Notes under the pieces: model-generated
Database searches by the model: none
What the model saw: only the letters and a program-made list of their open reading frames with translations
Told to the model about the DNA's origin: nothing
Position numbers and translations under genes: made by a program
Assembly (NCBI GenBank): GCA_030583885.1
Contig: CP129480.1
Span: forward strand, 1,054,001 to 1,118,000
Source of the DNA: Anaerolineales bacterium
GTDB lineage: Bacteria; Chloroflexota; Anaerolineae; Anaerolineales; Villigracilaceae
DNA: 64,000 nucleotides
Direction: 5' to 3'
Shown here: positions 33,297 through 42,128 of the stretch, piece by piece
Layout: each line of letters begins with the position of its first letter
Numbering within the stretch: position 1 is the stretch's first letter

Positions 33297-34208
33297 CTAC
33301 AGGCCGATCCGTACATGCGTGGCATAGAACAGGAAACGTCCCATCACTTCCGCAACCAGTACCAGCACAAAAGCACTGGATGACAGGATGGTCAGTGTCT
33401 TTTCCTTGCCACTTTCTGACGCGTTGCGGTAAAGATAGGTTGCCAGTACACCAGCTCCTAGGAAGACCAGCAGCAGGCGGATGACGAGTGTGAGTCCATA
33501 GGTTTCCGTCATTATCTTGAGGCTTTGCAGGGCGGCAGATCCCAGATGTGCCATATAGAATGGCAGTACCAGGAACTCGATCCCCAGCAGAATGATCGCA
33601 GTGATCGCAATACCCTGCAGGGCGCCGCGCAACAAGTCCAATTGTTTTTCGCCAGCCTTGGCGTCTTTTTTCTGGATGCTGTTGTAGTTGATCACTAATG
33701 CAAGTGCAACGGCCAGCGCTCCCAAGAGCAGGGTAGTTGCGAAGAAGGTGATTGGGGTGGTAATCGTGTTCCATGACGGCTGGGTGCGAATCATGTACAC
33801 CATGGCCATAGCGTAGGTTTGCACGAGACCAATCAACGTCGCGATCCAGCCAATGATATCGCGCAGGATGGTGGGGCCAATCTTGCGCCATTGCATCAGG
33901 GTATATACACCCGCGATCACCACAAACGTCACGGCGATCACGACTTCACGGCTCAGCCAGGACGTTCCCAAATTCGGAACTGCCTTGACAACATTGCCCA
34001 GGTTGTTTAGGTGTAATAGCGAGGACAACAATGCCAGGCCCATGATCGGAACGACCATGAAGAGCGGACCATCTGTCATCCGGTCGGCTTCCTTAACCCC
34101 AGCCTTTGCCGCAGCGTATGCGCGCACAATCATTAATACCAGCAACGCACCGGCTGCCAACTGACCAAGGATCGTAAAGATCAGTAGAGCCCATTCACGA
34201 ATATCCAT
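33297..34208 (-). CDS. dmsC: DmsC-type membrane anchor subunit of the DMSO-reductase-family enzyme
   Basis: A 303-residue membrane protein with eight predicted helices. IREWALLIFTILGQLAAGAL at the N-terminus, SSLLHLNNLGN, TSWLSREVV and the C-terminal GRFLFYATHVRIGL match DmsC, which anchors DmsAB and exchanges electrons with the quinone pool. ATG at 34208 with GAGGAG upstream. It follows dmsB by one base. A paralogue lies at 38339-39259. Confidence 0.88.
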   Translation of the reverse strand: MDIREWALLIFTILGQLAAGALLVLMIVRAYAAAKAGVKEADRMTDGPLFMVVPIMGLALLSSLLHLNNLGNVVKAVPNLGTSWLSREVVIAVTFVVIAGVYTLMQWRKIGPTILRDIIGWIATLIGLVQTYAMAMVYMIRTQPSWNTITTPITFFATTLLLGALAVALALVINYNSIQKKDAKAGEKQLDLLRGALQGIAITAIILLGIEFLVLPFYMAHLGSAALQSLKIMTETYGLTLVIRLLLVFLGAGVLATYLYRNASESGKEKTLTILSSSAFVLVLVAEVMGRFLFYATHVRIGL

Positions 34209-34209
34209 T

Positions 34210-34839
34210 TTAGCTCTCCTCTACAGACAGAATGTGGCCTGTTCCACTGCCGCTTGTTTGAGCGTGTTTGTGCGGTGTGATTACCACAGCAGGTTCAGTC
34301 AGGTCAGACGTTGGAAGCGGCTCAATGGCGGACACGTTGCCGTATTTAGCTCGTAATTCATCCAGTTCGCCGACATCCAGGACGCGCATGACACAGGCAT
34401 CCACACAGACCGGTTTTTGTCCTTTGGCCTGCAGATCCTGGCAGAAATCGCACTTGGTCATATAGCCCTTTTCCTCGTTGAACTGAACAGCGCCATACGG
34501 GCAGGCCCATTCACAATAGCGACAACCGATGCACTTGGTATTGTCGATCAGGACAACACCATCCTCCCGCTTGGTGATCGCAGTCGCCGGACACACCTCC
34601 ATGCAAATGGGTTTTTCGCAGTGCATACAGGCGGTGGATACGGAGTAGACAAAGAGATTGCTAGGGATCAGCAAATCCTTGTTTTCCGGATGGGAAACCC
34701 ATCCGCCGCCTTCATACTGATAGACCTTGCGCCAGTTGATGCCCACTGGCAGGTCGCTTCGATCTTTGCAGGCAATTGCACATGCCTTGCAGCCGGTGCA
34801 CGCACTCGCATCAAAGTAAAAAGCTAGTTGTTTTTCCAT
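34210..34839 (-). CDS. dmsB: DmsB-type electron-transfer subunit, four 4Fe-4S clusters
   Basis: A 209-residue ferredoxin-like subunit. Four cysteine groups: CTGCKACAIAC, CMHCEKPICMEVCP, CIGCRYCEWACP and CDFCQDLQAKGQKPVCVDAC give sixteen cluster ligands. FYFDASACTGCKACAIAC near the N-terminus is typical of DmsB. It has no signal of its own and would be exported with DmsA. It lies three bases after dmsA, and its C-terminal tail is rich in Ser, Gly and His. Confidence 0.9.
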   Translation of the reverse strand: MEKQLAFYFDASACTGCKACAIACKDRSDLPVGINWRKVYQYEGGGWVSHPENKDLLIPSNLFVYSVSTACMHCEKPICMEVCPATAITKREDGVVLIDNTKCIGCRYCEWACPYGAVQFNEEKGYMTKCDFCQDLQAKGQKPVCVDACVMRVLDVGELDELRAKYGNVSAIEPLPTSDLTEPAVVITPHKHAQTSGSGTGHILSVEES

Positions 34840-34842
34840 TTT

Positions 34843-37440
34843 TTATGCCTCCTTGAAGACAATCCGCTGAGGCCACTGGGAGTCGGGTTGCAATACGATT
34901 GGACCGTTGTATTTTTCCACCTGAACGATACAGGTGTTGTGGCCGGTGTGTCCCTGACCAGTTGCGTAATCGCCGTTCAGGGTATTGGTCGCTCCCGCCA
35001 GATCAATGCCGGATGATTCGTCGACTTGAGCCCAGGCACCCTGTCCCAGCGTGACAACACCGGGCATGATTCTGTTTGTCAAGAGCACCGGACGAATAAC
35101 CTTCCCGTGTTTGCTTGTGATCATGATCACATCCCCGTTCTTGATCCCGCGTTCGGCTGCGTCTTTGGGGTTCATGAAAGTCTCTTGAGGGAAAGCCTCG
35201 CGCAACCAGGGAACACTGTCGAAACTAGAGTGGCTGCGCCGCTGGTAGTGGATGGTATAGAGCTGTAGCGGATAGTCGCCCTTGACCTTGTTGTCCCAGT
35301 CTGCATAGGTTTCTTCATACCCCTCAATGGGGGGATCGTACTTGGGCAGCGGGTCTTTCAGATTGAAACCATTTGCTTTGACCCATTCTGAGAGCGCATC
35401 GCAATAGATTTGCAGTTTGCCTGTTCTTGTATTGAGCGGTTTGCCTTCCGGGTCGGAAATGAAACCTGATAACTCGGTGTGGCCCAACTTGTCGTTGGCA
35501 GTGCGCTGTACGCGATAGATGCCGGCTTCCTTGAATTCCTGATACGTGATGCGGCCATTTTGCGGCTCGCCTTCCACACCCATCTCGGCGATATCCTCTT
35601 TCGTGATGGTCAGAAGCGGTTCAAACCCCGAGTTGTCCGGCAGCTTGACCTCGGCACCGGCAAGCCGGTTGTAGACCATCTGCATACCCGAGAGCGGCTG
35701 GATCTCTTCCGGATTCAAGCCGAGGCGTTTGCCGACTTCCACGGCGATCTCCAGGTCGTCCTTGGCCTCGAAGAGCGGTTCGGTGACCTGGCCGTTGAAG
35801 ATCAGCATATCGCGATCACCGGTTTGGAAGTTGCCGAATTGCTCCCACTGGCTGGTGACCGGCAGGACAAGGTCGGCATACTTGGCCGAGGTATTGAGGA
35901 AGAGCGTCTGGACCGCGACGAATTCGACTTTGCGGAAAGCCTGGATCCCTTTCATGGTACCAGTTCTCTGGTTCAGCGAATCTCCGAAGTCTGCTGAGAT
36001 GATCATGCGAACATCAATATCGCGAATGTCGTTGTAGCCGGCGTGATATTTGCCGGAAAGGATGGCTTCCCACATCTCACAGTTGTTCAGGATGTTGGGA
36101 GCGCTCTGGCGCGTACCAGCCTCGTTCAGCGGATTGGCAATGCCCTTCACGCCATCTGAGCCGGCTCTAACAAGTGCTCCGCCAGCATTGGCGGCGCGGT
36201 TGTGCATGTTTGGGCCAACGCCTGAGCCAACAAAACCGACATTGCCGGTCATCCAGCCTACCGTGGCCATGGCCTGCGGGAGGCACTCGCCGTTGTTGAT
36301 ACGCGCGGGCGCACCAGCGGTCTGGATCATGGTTGGCTTGGTGGTAGCAATTTCCTGGGCCAGCCAGCGGATCTTCTCCGGCGGGACACCGCAGATTTCG
36401 GATGCCCATTCCGGGGTCTTGGGCTGTTTGTCGTATTTTCCAAGGACATAATCCTTGAAATTATTTTTCGGGTCAGCACCTTCCGGCATGTGCCCGGCAT
36501 CGAAACCAATCGTGTATTTATCGAGAAACTCCTGATCGTGCAGGTTGTTCTCGAGCATGTGGTACGCCATGGCCAGCAACATGGTTGTGTCTGTGCCCGG
36601 GCGAATGGGAATCCACTCGTCCGCCAGCGCCATGGCTGTGTCGTTGTATAACGGGTCGATTGAAATGAATTTGGTGCCGGCTTTCTTTGCCTGCAGATAG
36701 TAGTAGGTGGGGTTGCCATTGCTGGAGACGGCGGAATTCACGCCCCACAGCACGATCAACTTGGCTTTCCGCATTCTGAAGCGGTCATTTCCAGACGTGT
36801 CACCGGTTCCTGGAATGCCTGTGAGATGAGGGTAATCTTCACGCCAGGTTCCCCAGGAAACACTGCCCCAGCGGTTTACATAGCCGCCATACAGGCCCAG
36901 CACCCGGCCCATGTCGCCTGAATGTACCGTAAAGATGGATTCGTTGCCAAACTCCTCTTTGACGCGCTTGATCTCGCTGGCATAAATATCAAAGGCTTCC
37001 TCCCATGAAATGCGCACCCATTCATCCTTGCCGCGCAATTCCTTGTCGCCGCCACCGGGTGCCCAATTCTTGCGGATCATGGGGTATTTCAAGCGGTCAT
37101 CGCCAAAAACGACCTTTCGCTGTGCACGACCGCGCACGCATGCCCTTTGCTGAGGGTAATCAGGGCTGTCTTCATGCGTATCGTCTGATTTTACACTTGT
37201 AACAATGCCGTCCACGACGTGTGCTTTAAGCAGACAGCGTCCGCCACAGTTATGCCAACAGGCGGCAGAAACCCACTTTCCTGCAGAGGTTTGCGCAGCC
37301 GCTTCAGCCATTTTCAGGCCAGTGTTCACACCACCCGCCAATACTGCGGTACCTCCAAGCGCCGCGCTCCATTTCAGGAAACTGCGACGGGTGAGTACCG
37401 TATCATTTAGGGTTTTGGTGAGGAAATTCTTTTCAGTCAT
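34843..37440 (-). CDS. dmsA: DmsA-type molybdopterin (bis-MGD) oxidoreductase, catalytic subunit
   Basis: An 865-residue enzyme of the DMSO reductase superfamily. The twin-arginine signal TRRSFLKW (17-24) is followed by a hydrophobic stretch. CWHNCGGRC with C61, C65, C69 and then C101 hold the FS0 4Fe-4S cluster. The SWGTWRED region near 195 lies where the Mo-ligand (Ser) is expected. The C-terminal beta-barrel contains QGAWAQVDE. DmsB and DmsC neighbours favour a DMSO/TMAO-like or related reductase facing outward; substrate specificity is not readable from sequence. The start is ATG at 37440 with GGAGGAATA upstream. Confidence 0.88.
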   Translation of the reverse strand: MTEKNFLTKTLNDTVLTRRSFLKWSAALGGTAVLAGGVNTGLKMAEAAAQTSAGKWVSAACWHNCGGRCLLKAHVVDGIVTSVKSDDTHEDSPDYPQQRACVRGRAQRKVVFGDDRLKYPMIRKNWAPGGGDKELRGKDEWVRISWEEAFDIYASEIKRVKEEFGNESIFTVHSGDMGRVLGLYGGYVNRWGSVSWGTWREDYPHLTGIPGTGDTSGNDRFRMRKAKLIVLWGVNSAVSSNGNPTYYYLQAKKAGTKFISIDPLYNDTAMALADEWIPIRPGTDTTMLLAMAYHMLENNLHDQEFLDKYTIGFDAGHMPEGADPKNNFKDYVLGKYDKQPKTPEWASEICGVPPEKIRWLAQEIATTKPTMIQTAGAPARINNGECLPQAMATVGWMTGNVGFVGSGVGPNMHNRAANAGGALVRAGSDGVKGIANPLNEAGTRQSAPNILNNCEMWEAILSGKYHAGYNDIRDIDVRMIISADFGDSLNQRTGTMKGIQAFRKVEFVAVQTLFLNTSAKYADLVLPVTSQWEQFGNFQTGDRDMLIFNGQVTEPLFEAKDDLEIAVEVGKRLGLNPEEIQPLSGMQMVYNRLAGAEVKLPDNSGFEPLLTITKEDIAEMGVEGEPQNGRITYQEFKEAGIYRVQRTANDKLGHTELSGFISDPEGKPLNTRTGKLQIYCDALSEWVKANGFNLKDPLPKYDPPIEGYEETYADWDNKVKGDYPLQLYTIHYQRRSHSSFDSVPWLREAFPQETFMNPKDAAERGIKNGDVIMITSKHGKVIRPVLLTNRIMPGVVTLGQGAWAQVDESSGIDLAGATNTLNGDYATGQGHTGHNTCIVQVEKYNGPIVLQPDSQWPQRIVFKEA

Positions 37441-37534
37441 TATTCCTCCATAGGGAATCTTCCGGTTGGTTCAATTTGCTCCAAAGAGCTGCCCCTCGTA
37501 TTGCAGGTTGGAACCCTTTTCCTTCAATCTTCAT
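37433..37534 (-). CDS. possible 33-residue leader peptide ahead of dmsA
   Basis: ATG at 37534 with AGGAG eight bases upstream opens a frame of 33 codons (MKIEGKGFQPAIRGAALW at its start). Its TGA at 37435-37433 overlaps the dmsA ATG (ATGACTGA), a layout typical of translational coupling. No family is recognised. It could be a chance frame; the strong ribosome site and overlap are the only support. Confidence 0.35.
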   Translation of the reverse strand: MKIEGKGFQPAIRGAALWSKLNQPEDSLWRNND

Positions 37535-37649
37535 TCGCACTCTCCTGATAGGGATTAAAAGGCCAGTTCAAGCCACATTTGCGCCTATTTTCACTATCAG
37601 GATACCTTCAAACCAATATCCAAACATCGCCCCAATGGACAATTCCCCC

Positions 37650-37665
37650 TCACCCTAGTGGGTGA
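37650..37665. promoter_or_regulatory. TCACCC-N4-GGGTGA palindrome upstream of the dms operon
   Basis: TCACCCTAGTGGGTGA lies about 210 bases upstream of dmsA and directly after the stop of the NarL-type regulator gene. It could be a short terminator hairpin for that gene or an operator for the dms promoter. The recurrence of the form at 25803-25818 favours a binding site. Confidence 0.45.
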
Positions 37666-38322
37666 TTAGTTTTCGCGAGGAGAGACCAGCCCATGTTTGA
37701 GGGCATACATAGCAGCCTGGGTGCGGTTTTCCAACTGCAGTTTTTCGAGAATATTCTTCAAGTGGCTTTTAACCGTATTGATCGAAATCGAAAGCTTGTC
37801 TGCAATTTCGGAGTTGGTTGCTCCGCTTGCAACCAGCCGCAGAACGAATAACTCCCTTTCTGTGAGTACCTGCTCCCCTTTTTCATCGTCCGCCAGACGG
37901 TTGGCGACAGCTTTTAGAAGCTTGCCAGCCATGGCGCGTGTCATGGCTGGTTCACCGCTGGCTAAGCCATTCAGAAGATCGAATAATTCATTTGCATCCA
38001 GGCTTTTTAACAAATAGCCTGCAGCCCCTATCTGCACAGCCTCATAAAGATGGCCGTCCTTTTCAGAGGAGGTCAACATGACGATCGCGATCTGGGGAAA
38101 ACGTTCATGGATCTCCTTCGCGGCTTGCAGACCGTCCATCTGCGGCATGTAAATATCCATGAGGATCACATCCGGGCGTAGTTGCTCCGCCAGGAGAATT
38201 GCGTCTTCCCCTGTTTCCGCCTCGCCCACCACTTCCACAAGATCATCGCGGGTTTTCATCAAGCCGATCAACCCCTGGCGAAAGAGTTTATGGTCATCTG
38301 CAATTAAAACCTTGATTGTCAT
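37666..38322 (-). CDS. NarL/FixJ-type response regulator
   Basis: A 218-residue regulator: receiver domain with phosphoacceptor Asp in VILMDIYMPQMDG (near residue 55) and Lys in YLLKS, and a C-terminal LuxR-type helix-turn-helix (LTERELFVLRLVASGATNSE and KLSISINTVKSHLKNIL). The start is ATG at 38322 with AAAGGT upstream; the frame is open to 38352. Transcribed after the DmsC-like gene and the histidine kinase, and upstream of dmsA, it probably activates the dms operon. Confidence 0.9.
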   Translation of the reverse strand: MTIKVLIADDHKLFRQGLIGLMKTRDDLVEVVGEAETGEDAILLAEQLRPDVILMDIYMPQMDGLQAAKEIHERFPQIAIVMLTSSEKDGHLYEAVQIGAAGYLLKSLDANELFDLLNGLASGEPAMTRAMAGKLLKAVANRLADDEKGEQVLTERELFVLRLVASGATNSEIADKLSISINTVKSHLKNILEKLQLENRTQAAMYALKHGLVSPREN

Positions 38323-38338
38323 GATATTACCTTTCAGA

Positions 38339-39259
38339 CTAAATCCCAACACGGACGTGGGTGGCGTAGAATAAAAACCGCCCGATGATCTCCGCTACCA
38401 GGATCAACAGGCATGACATATAAACGGGCACGATCAATCCCTGCGGAGCGGCCCCGCGGCGATACAGTTGGAAGGCAGTGTGGCCCAGCCAGGATGCCGC
38501 TGTCACAAGCAATATGAGGCGCATAAAAAAAATCGGCAGATACAGATCAAATAGCAGGCGCAGGCTGGTTCTGGCTGCGATATCCCCCTGCCGTAAATAC
38601 TCAATTTGAAAATAGGTGACTATCACGCTGGCAATCACCAGCCCGAAGGAAAATACCGCGAACCAGCCCAAGGAGTATTTGATGACCTGGGCACGCAGGT
38701 CGACATCCCATGTATTTTTGATTTCTGCGAATTTCAAATCCAGCATCATCAGACAGGCGATGGTCATGATGCCCAGCAGTAAAGTGGTCACATAAAACGA
38801 AATCGTCATGGCGGCCGAATTCCAGGCAACCTGGGTGGGCAACAGGTAGATACGCGCCATGCAATAAACAACAATCCCGCCGAACAGGTTGGCCAGCCAG
38901 CCAAGACCCCAAGCCAGTTTGCGGCGATCATTCTCAAAGTTGAGCAGATACCACAGGAGCAGGGTTGTCAAAAAGAATAAAAGTGTAAAGACGATTTCCC
39001 TGCTCAGCCAGGACGATTTGAAGTTAAGGACAGCCAAAAAAGAATGCAGCGGTCTGCTCAGGTGAAAATGAGAACTGATCATCGCCGCCACCGTTGTCAG
39101 GGAGATGACCAGAATAGGGTTACGGATAATTCGATCCAATTGGCCGGGGTTTATCCGCGGCCCCATTATCTCGCGGATCAACCACAAAACAAACATGGCC
39201 CCAATCGCAACTTGCATCAGGATCGTAAAAACAGGCAAGGCCCATTCACGGACATTCAT
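38339..39259 (-). CDS. DmsC-like membrane protein inside a two-component operon
   Basis: A 306-residue membrane protein, clear paralogue of the DmsC at 33297-34208: VREWALPVFTILMQVAIGAM at the start, SSWLSREIVFTLL and the C-terminal GRFLFYATHVRVGI are shared. It has no DmsA or DmsB partner gene beside it; instead it sits 30 bases after the kinase and 16 bases before the regulator. It may be a second anchor for DmsAB or a quinone-pool sensor working with the kinase. Both are inferences. Confidence 0.75.
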   Translation of the reverse strand: MNVREWALPVFTILMQVAIGAMFVLWLIREIMGPRINPGQLDRIIRNPILVISLTTVAAMISSHFHLSRPLHSFLAVLNFKSSWLSREIVFTLLFFLTTLLLWYLLNFENDRRKLAWGLGWLANLFGGIVVYCMARIYLLPTQVAWNSAAMTISFYVTTLLLGIMTIACLMMLDLKFAEIKNTWDVDLRAQVIKYSLGWFAVFSFGLVIASVIVTYFQIEYLRQGDIAARTSLRLLFDLYLPIFFMRLILLVTAASWLGHTAFQLYRRGAAPQGLIVPVYMSCLLILVAEIIGRFLFYATHVRVGI

Positions 39260-39289
39260 ATGGTTTCATTTGCTCCATACATTGTACAC

Positions 39290-41347
39290 TCATCCATGAA
39301 TCACCAGACTAGGCTTCCTTATTCTTTCGTGGGGCAGGCATGGAAGGACGCACTCGACCTGTGTGCCCCCCCTTTTCCTGGACTTGACCATCAAGGTGCC
39401 GCCCAAACTCTCGGCACGTTCGCGCATTGTTTGTAAACCAAAATTACGCTTCGAATTCACATGAAAAAAACCAACGCCATCGTCGATGACCTGCATGTGG
39501 ATATGCCCCCGGTGTTCATTCCCTTGATTTGTAATCACCACCGATACATGACGGGCCTTTGCATGTTTACGGATATTGGTCAGCGCCTCCTGCAGGATGC
39601 AGATCAACTGCACCTCGGCAACGGATGCAAGATTCAGGTTTCCCTCGACCCGATATGAAAAATTCGTCTCAACACCGGTCTGAATGCCGAACTCCGTCAA
39701 ATACTCCTCCACAGCCGTATCCAGGCTCTTCTCCTGGGCGAGGGTGGTGCGCAGGCTTAGGATGTTCTCGCGCACATCTGCATGGGCGGTCTGGATTGCC
39801 TGACGCATTTGTGAAAGTTCAGCTTGAAGATTTGCAGATTTACCCTGTCTCAAAAATGACTCGAGTGTCTGGACCTGCAAATTCAAATAGCCCAATACTT
39901 GTGCCAGGCCATCATGCATCTCGCGGGCAATGCGGGCACGCTCTTCGGTGATCGAAAAAGACTGCAACTGGGAGGTCATCAGCCCGTGCTGAATGGCGAT
40001 CACAACCTGGTCGGCGATACTTTCCAGCCAGATCAGATCCGTTTCGGAAAATTGCTGTGTTTTAAAACGCGCGATCCATAGTGCGCCGATAATCGTACTT
40101 TCCATTTTGAGCGGCACAATCGCAAGGGCGTTGGCTTTTTGACTCTCGAGGAAACGGACATCCTCAAACATTTCGACAGGTTCACCACCCTGTGACCGAT
40201 ATGACTGGCAACTGCGCATGACGTTCAGGATCTGCGGGTTGGTTACTACGACGGATGCATTTACCACCAGTTCGGTTTTGACATCATCAGAGTAGCACTT
40301 CAGTTCCAGGATGGAATGTTCCTGATTCAAAATCGCGACCCCGGCAAAATCCGTCTTCAATACTTGGCGCACATTCTGGGTGATATAGAGCAAAATATCG
40401 TCCACATTATCAAGTTCAGCGATGCGGCGACTGATATTGACCAGCATACCCGTCCAGGTCTCTGCAGTTTGGCGGGCAACGATCTGGGATTCAATTGCAG
40501 CCTGTTGCGCATGATCCCGTTCCTCCTGCAAGGCCCGTAACTGACGCTTGCGAATCGCCTCGAACACATCCAATGCCTTGACCACGAAAAAAGTAACGAT
40601 CAGAGCGGATAACATGCGCCATATTTCAATCGGCAGGCCGGTAAAATTAAGGACGCTTTGATCATCCAGCCATCGGCCCAGTTCGTACGTCTGGTCTCCC
40701 CTGAAATTTTCCCCCGCGAATGCGTTAAAAACCACGCGGTCATAGTTGTAATAGGAGGCCGGGCCGTACGGCGCCGCTGGAACAATCAATCCCATTACAA
40801 TTGCTTCAAATAAAAATGCAAACCCCGCGCCGAGCATGAGTTTGGAAACATCATACAGCTGCAATTTTCGATGTCTATACCACTGCCGCAGGAATCCAAT
40901 TCCAGCCATGAAACTGCCGGGCAGGTAGAGCAGATAACGGGTCCAGATTTCGATCGGGATTTCAATCGGGGAGGGGGTGATAAAGGTTGTTGAAGCGAAG
41001 GTGATGACAAATGCAATTGGAACAATGAGGATGCCGGGGATGAAGATACTCCAGGCGGGCAGTGGCTCCAGATTATTTAGAATGCCCCAGCCAAAACGCA
41101 AAATTAGCATCCCCGTTAAAAGATGAAGTACAAGGCGCAAAATACCCAGGATGCTCTCCAATCCTCCAATAGACCCGTCTGTAAGGAACATATCCACCCA
41201 TCCGGCTGCGCCGCCGACAAAGCCAAAAGCGGCCAGCCAGGGGAGTTCACGCTTAAGTGGAAAATCTCCATCCCTTCTAAATTGTAAATAGGCAGCCAGA
41301 CCCAACCCCTCAAAAGACAAGCCGTAGAAAAAATGGAGGAGAGACAT
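39290..41347 (-). CDS. seven-helix GAF histidine kinase (NarX/DegS-type)
   Basis: A 685-residue membrane kinase. Seven hydrophobic segments fill residues 1-270, then a coiled coil, a GAF domain (about 310-455), a HisKA_3 dimerisation helix with ERARIAREMHDGLAQVLGYL (His phosphorylation site) and an HATPase_c domain (LQEALTNIRKHAKARHV, DDGVGF, GLQTMRERAESLGG). The start taken is ATG at 41347 (MSLLHFFYGL); the frame is open to a TTG at 41383. It forms an operon with the DmsC-like protein and the NarL-type regulator. The signal is probably respiratory. Confidence 0.88.
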   Translation of the reverse strand: MSLLHFFYGLSFEGLGLAAYLQFRRDGDFPLKRELPWLAAFGFVGGAAGWVDMFLTDGSIGGLESILGILRLVLHLLTGMLILRFGWGILNNLEPLPAWSIFIPGILIVPIAFVITFASTTFITPSPIEIPIEIWTRYLLYLPGSFMAGIGFLRQWYRHRKLQLYDVSKLMLGAGFAFLFEAIVMGLIVPAAPYGPASYYNYDRVVFNAFAGENFRGDQTYELGRWLDDQSVLNFTGLPIEIWRMLSALIVTFFVVKALDVFEAIRKRQLRALQEERDHAQQAAIESQIVARQTAETWTGMLVNISRRIAELDNVDDILLYITQNVRQVLKTDFAGVAILNQEHSILELKCYSDDVKTELVVNASVVVTNPQILNVMRSCQSYRSQGGEPVEMFEDVRFLESQKANALAIVPLKMESTIIGALWIARFKTQQFSETDLIWLESIADQVVIAIQHGLMTSQLQSFSITEERARIAREMHDGLAQVLGYLNLQVQTLESFLRQGKSANLQAELSQMRQAIQTAHADVRENILSLRTTLAQEKSLDTAVEEYLTEFGIQTGVETNFSYRVEGNLNLASVAEVQLICILQEALTNIRKHAKARHVSVVITNQGNEHRGHIHMQVIDDGVGFFHVNSKRNFGLQTMRERAESLGGTLMVKSRKRGGTQVECVLPCLPHERIRKPSLVIHG

Positions 41348-41690
41348 ATTTTGATATTGATTACAGTGAAGCGGGTCTTCCAAGACCCTTCACGATCAAT
41401 CCTATCAGCTTCCTCTTGGAACAACAAATGACTTAAATCACCAAATTGATGCCTATCTTTAATACAATTATTGAAATGACCCCGTGTGAAAAATCACCCG
41501 CCTGGGTAGTGACGAACTATCTGTTGGGGGGATTTATGTTTAATCATTATCCAATATACTGCACCCAAGCGGTTAAATACTCAAAAATGGAAAGAATGCA
41601 CTGCTTTGGGGTGCTTTTTCAGCTTGTCCGTTTTTAACCCTTTATGGAAAATTCAATTGTAGCTTGTATGAATGGATAGGAGAATTCATC
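41348..41690. other. divergent intergenic region between kinase operon and cytochrome c gene
   Basis: This AT-rich stretch has no credible gene. It must hold both promoters. The only structured element seen is TCACCC-GCCT-GGGTAG at 41494-41509, an imperfect copy of the palindrome found at 25803 and 37650. GTGTGAAAAATCAC overlaps its left side. Confidence 0.5.
41494..41509. promoter_or_regulatory. imperfect TCACCC-N4-GGGTGA site in the divergent promoter region
   Basis: TCACCC (41494-41499), GCCT, then GGGTAG; the right half differs in two bases from GGGTGA, and a GTGA follows at 41509-41512. Because no gene ends here, a terminator role is excluded, which supports a regulatory meaning for this motif. 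Confidence 0.35.
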
Positions 41691-42128
41691 ATGATAAAAA
41701 TGAAACAGCTTTCCGTTTTCCTCATCGTCCTGTTTGCTTTGCTGGTCACAGCGTGCGGTTCGGCCGAAGGGAATGTCGCGGCCCCAACCGCACGACCATA
41801 TACCCCCCAGACTGTTCAAGAGGGCAATGAGGCCTCAGGTCCAATCGTTGGACAGCCGGAGAATGGAAAGGCCTTGTTTGATATCCATTGCATTGCCTGC
41901 CATGACATTGTGGAAGATGGGGTTGCACCGGGCCCTGCTTTGCATCTGGCTGGCACCCGCATGGAGCCCGATTATGTCAAGGAATCCATAATTTACCCGC
42001 AGGCTCACGATGCCTATCTGGAGGCTGAACTCTCCGCCGTTGATGTGGATATGCCAACAGACTTCGCTGGTCTTTTAACCCCTCAACAACTAGAGGATCT
42101 TGTGGCTTATGTGTTGACCTTAAAGTAA
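41691..42128 (+). CDS. lipoprotein c-type cytochrome, single haem
   Basis: A 145-residue protein. Signal peptide with lipobox LLVTAC (lipidated Cys), a Pro/Thr-rich linker, then haem motif CIACH, GVAPGPALHLAGTRM and a C-terminal helix LTPQQLEDLVAYVLTLK. Met in DVDMPTDF is the likely axial ligand. The start is ATG at 41691 with AGGAG ten bases upstream. It is divergent from the kinase operon and may link to the Dms-like system as an outward-facing electron carrier. Confidence 0.85.
   Translation: MIKMKQLSVFLIVLFALLVTACGSAEGNVAAPTARPYTPQTVQEGNEASGPIVGQPENGKALFDIHCIACHDIVEDGVAPGPALHLAGTRMEPDYVKESIIYPQAHDAYLEAELSAVDVDMPTDFAGLLTPQQLEDLVAYVLTLK

Noticed and set aside
37441..37665. Second Moco riboswitch upstream of dmsA
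   Set aside because: No GCCUCCC strand or matching stems were found on the minus strand; only a leader peptide frame and a palindrome are present.
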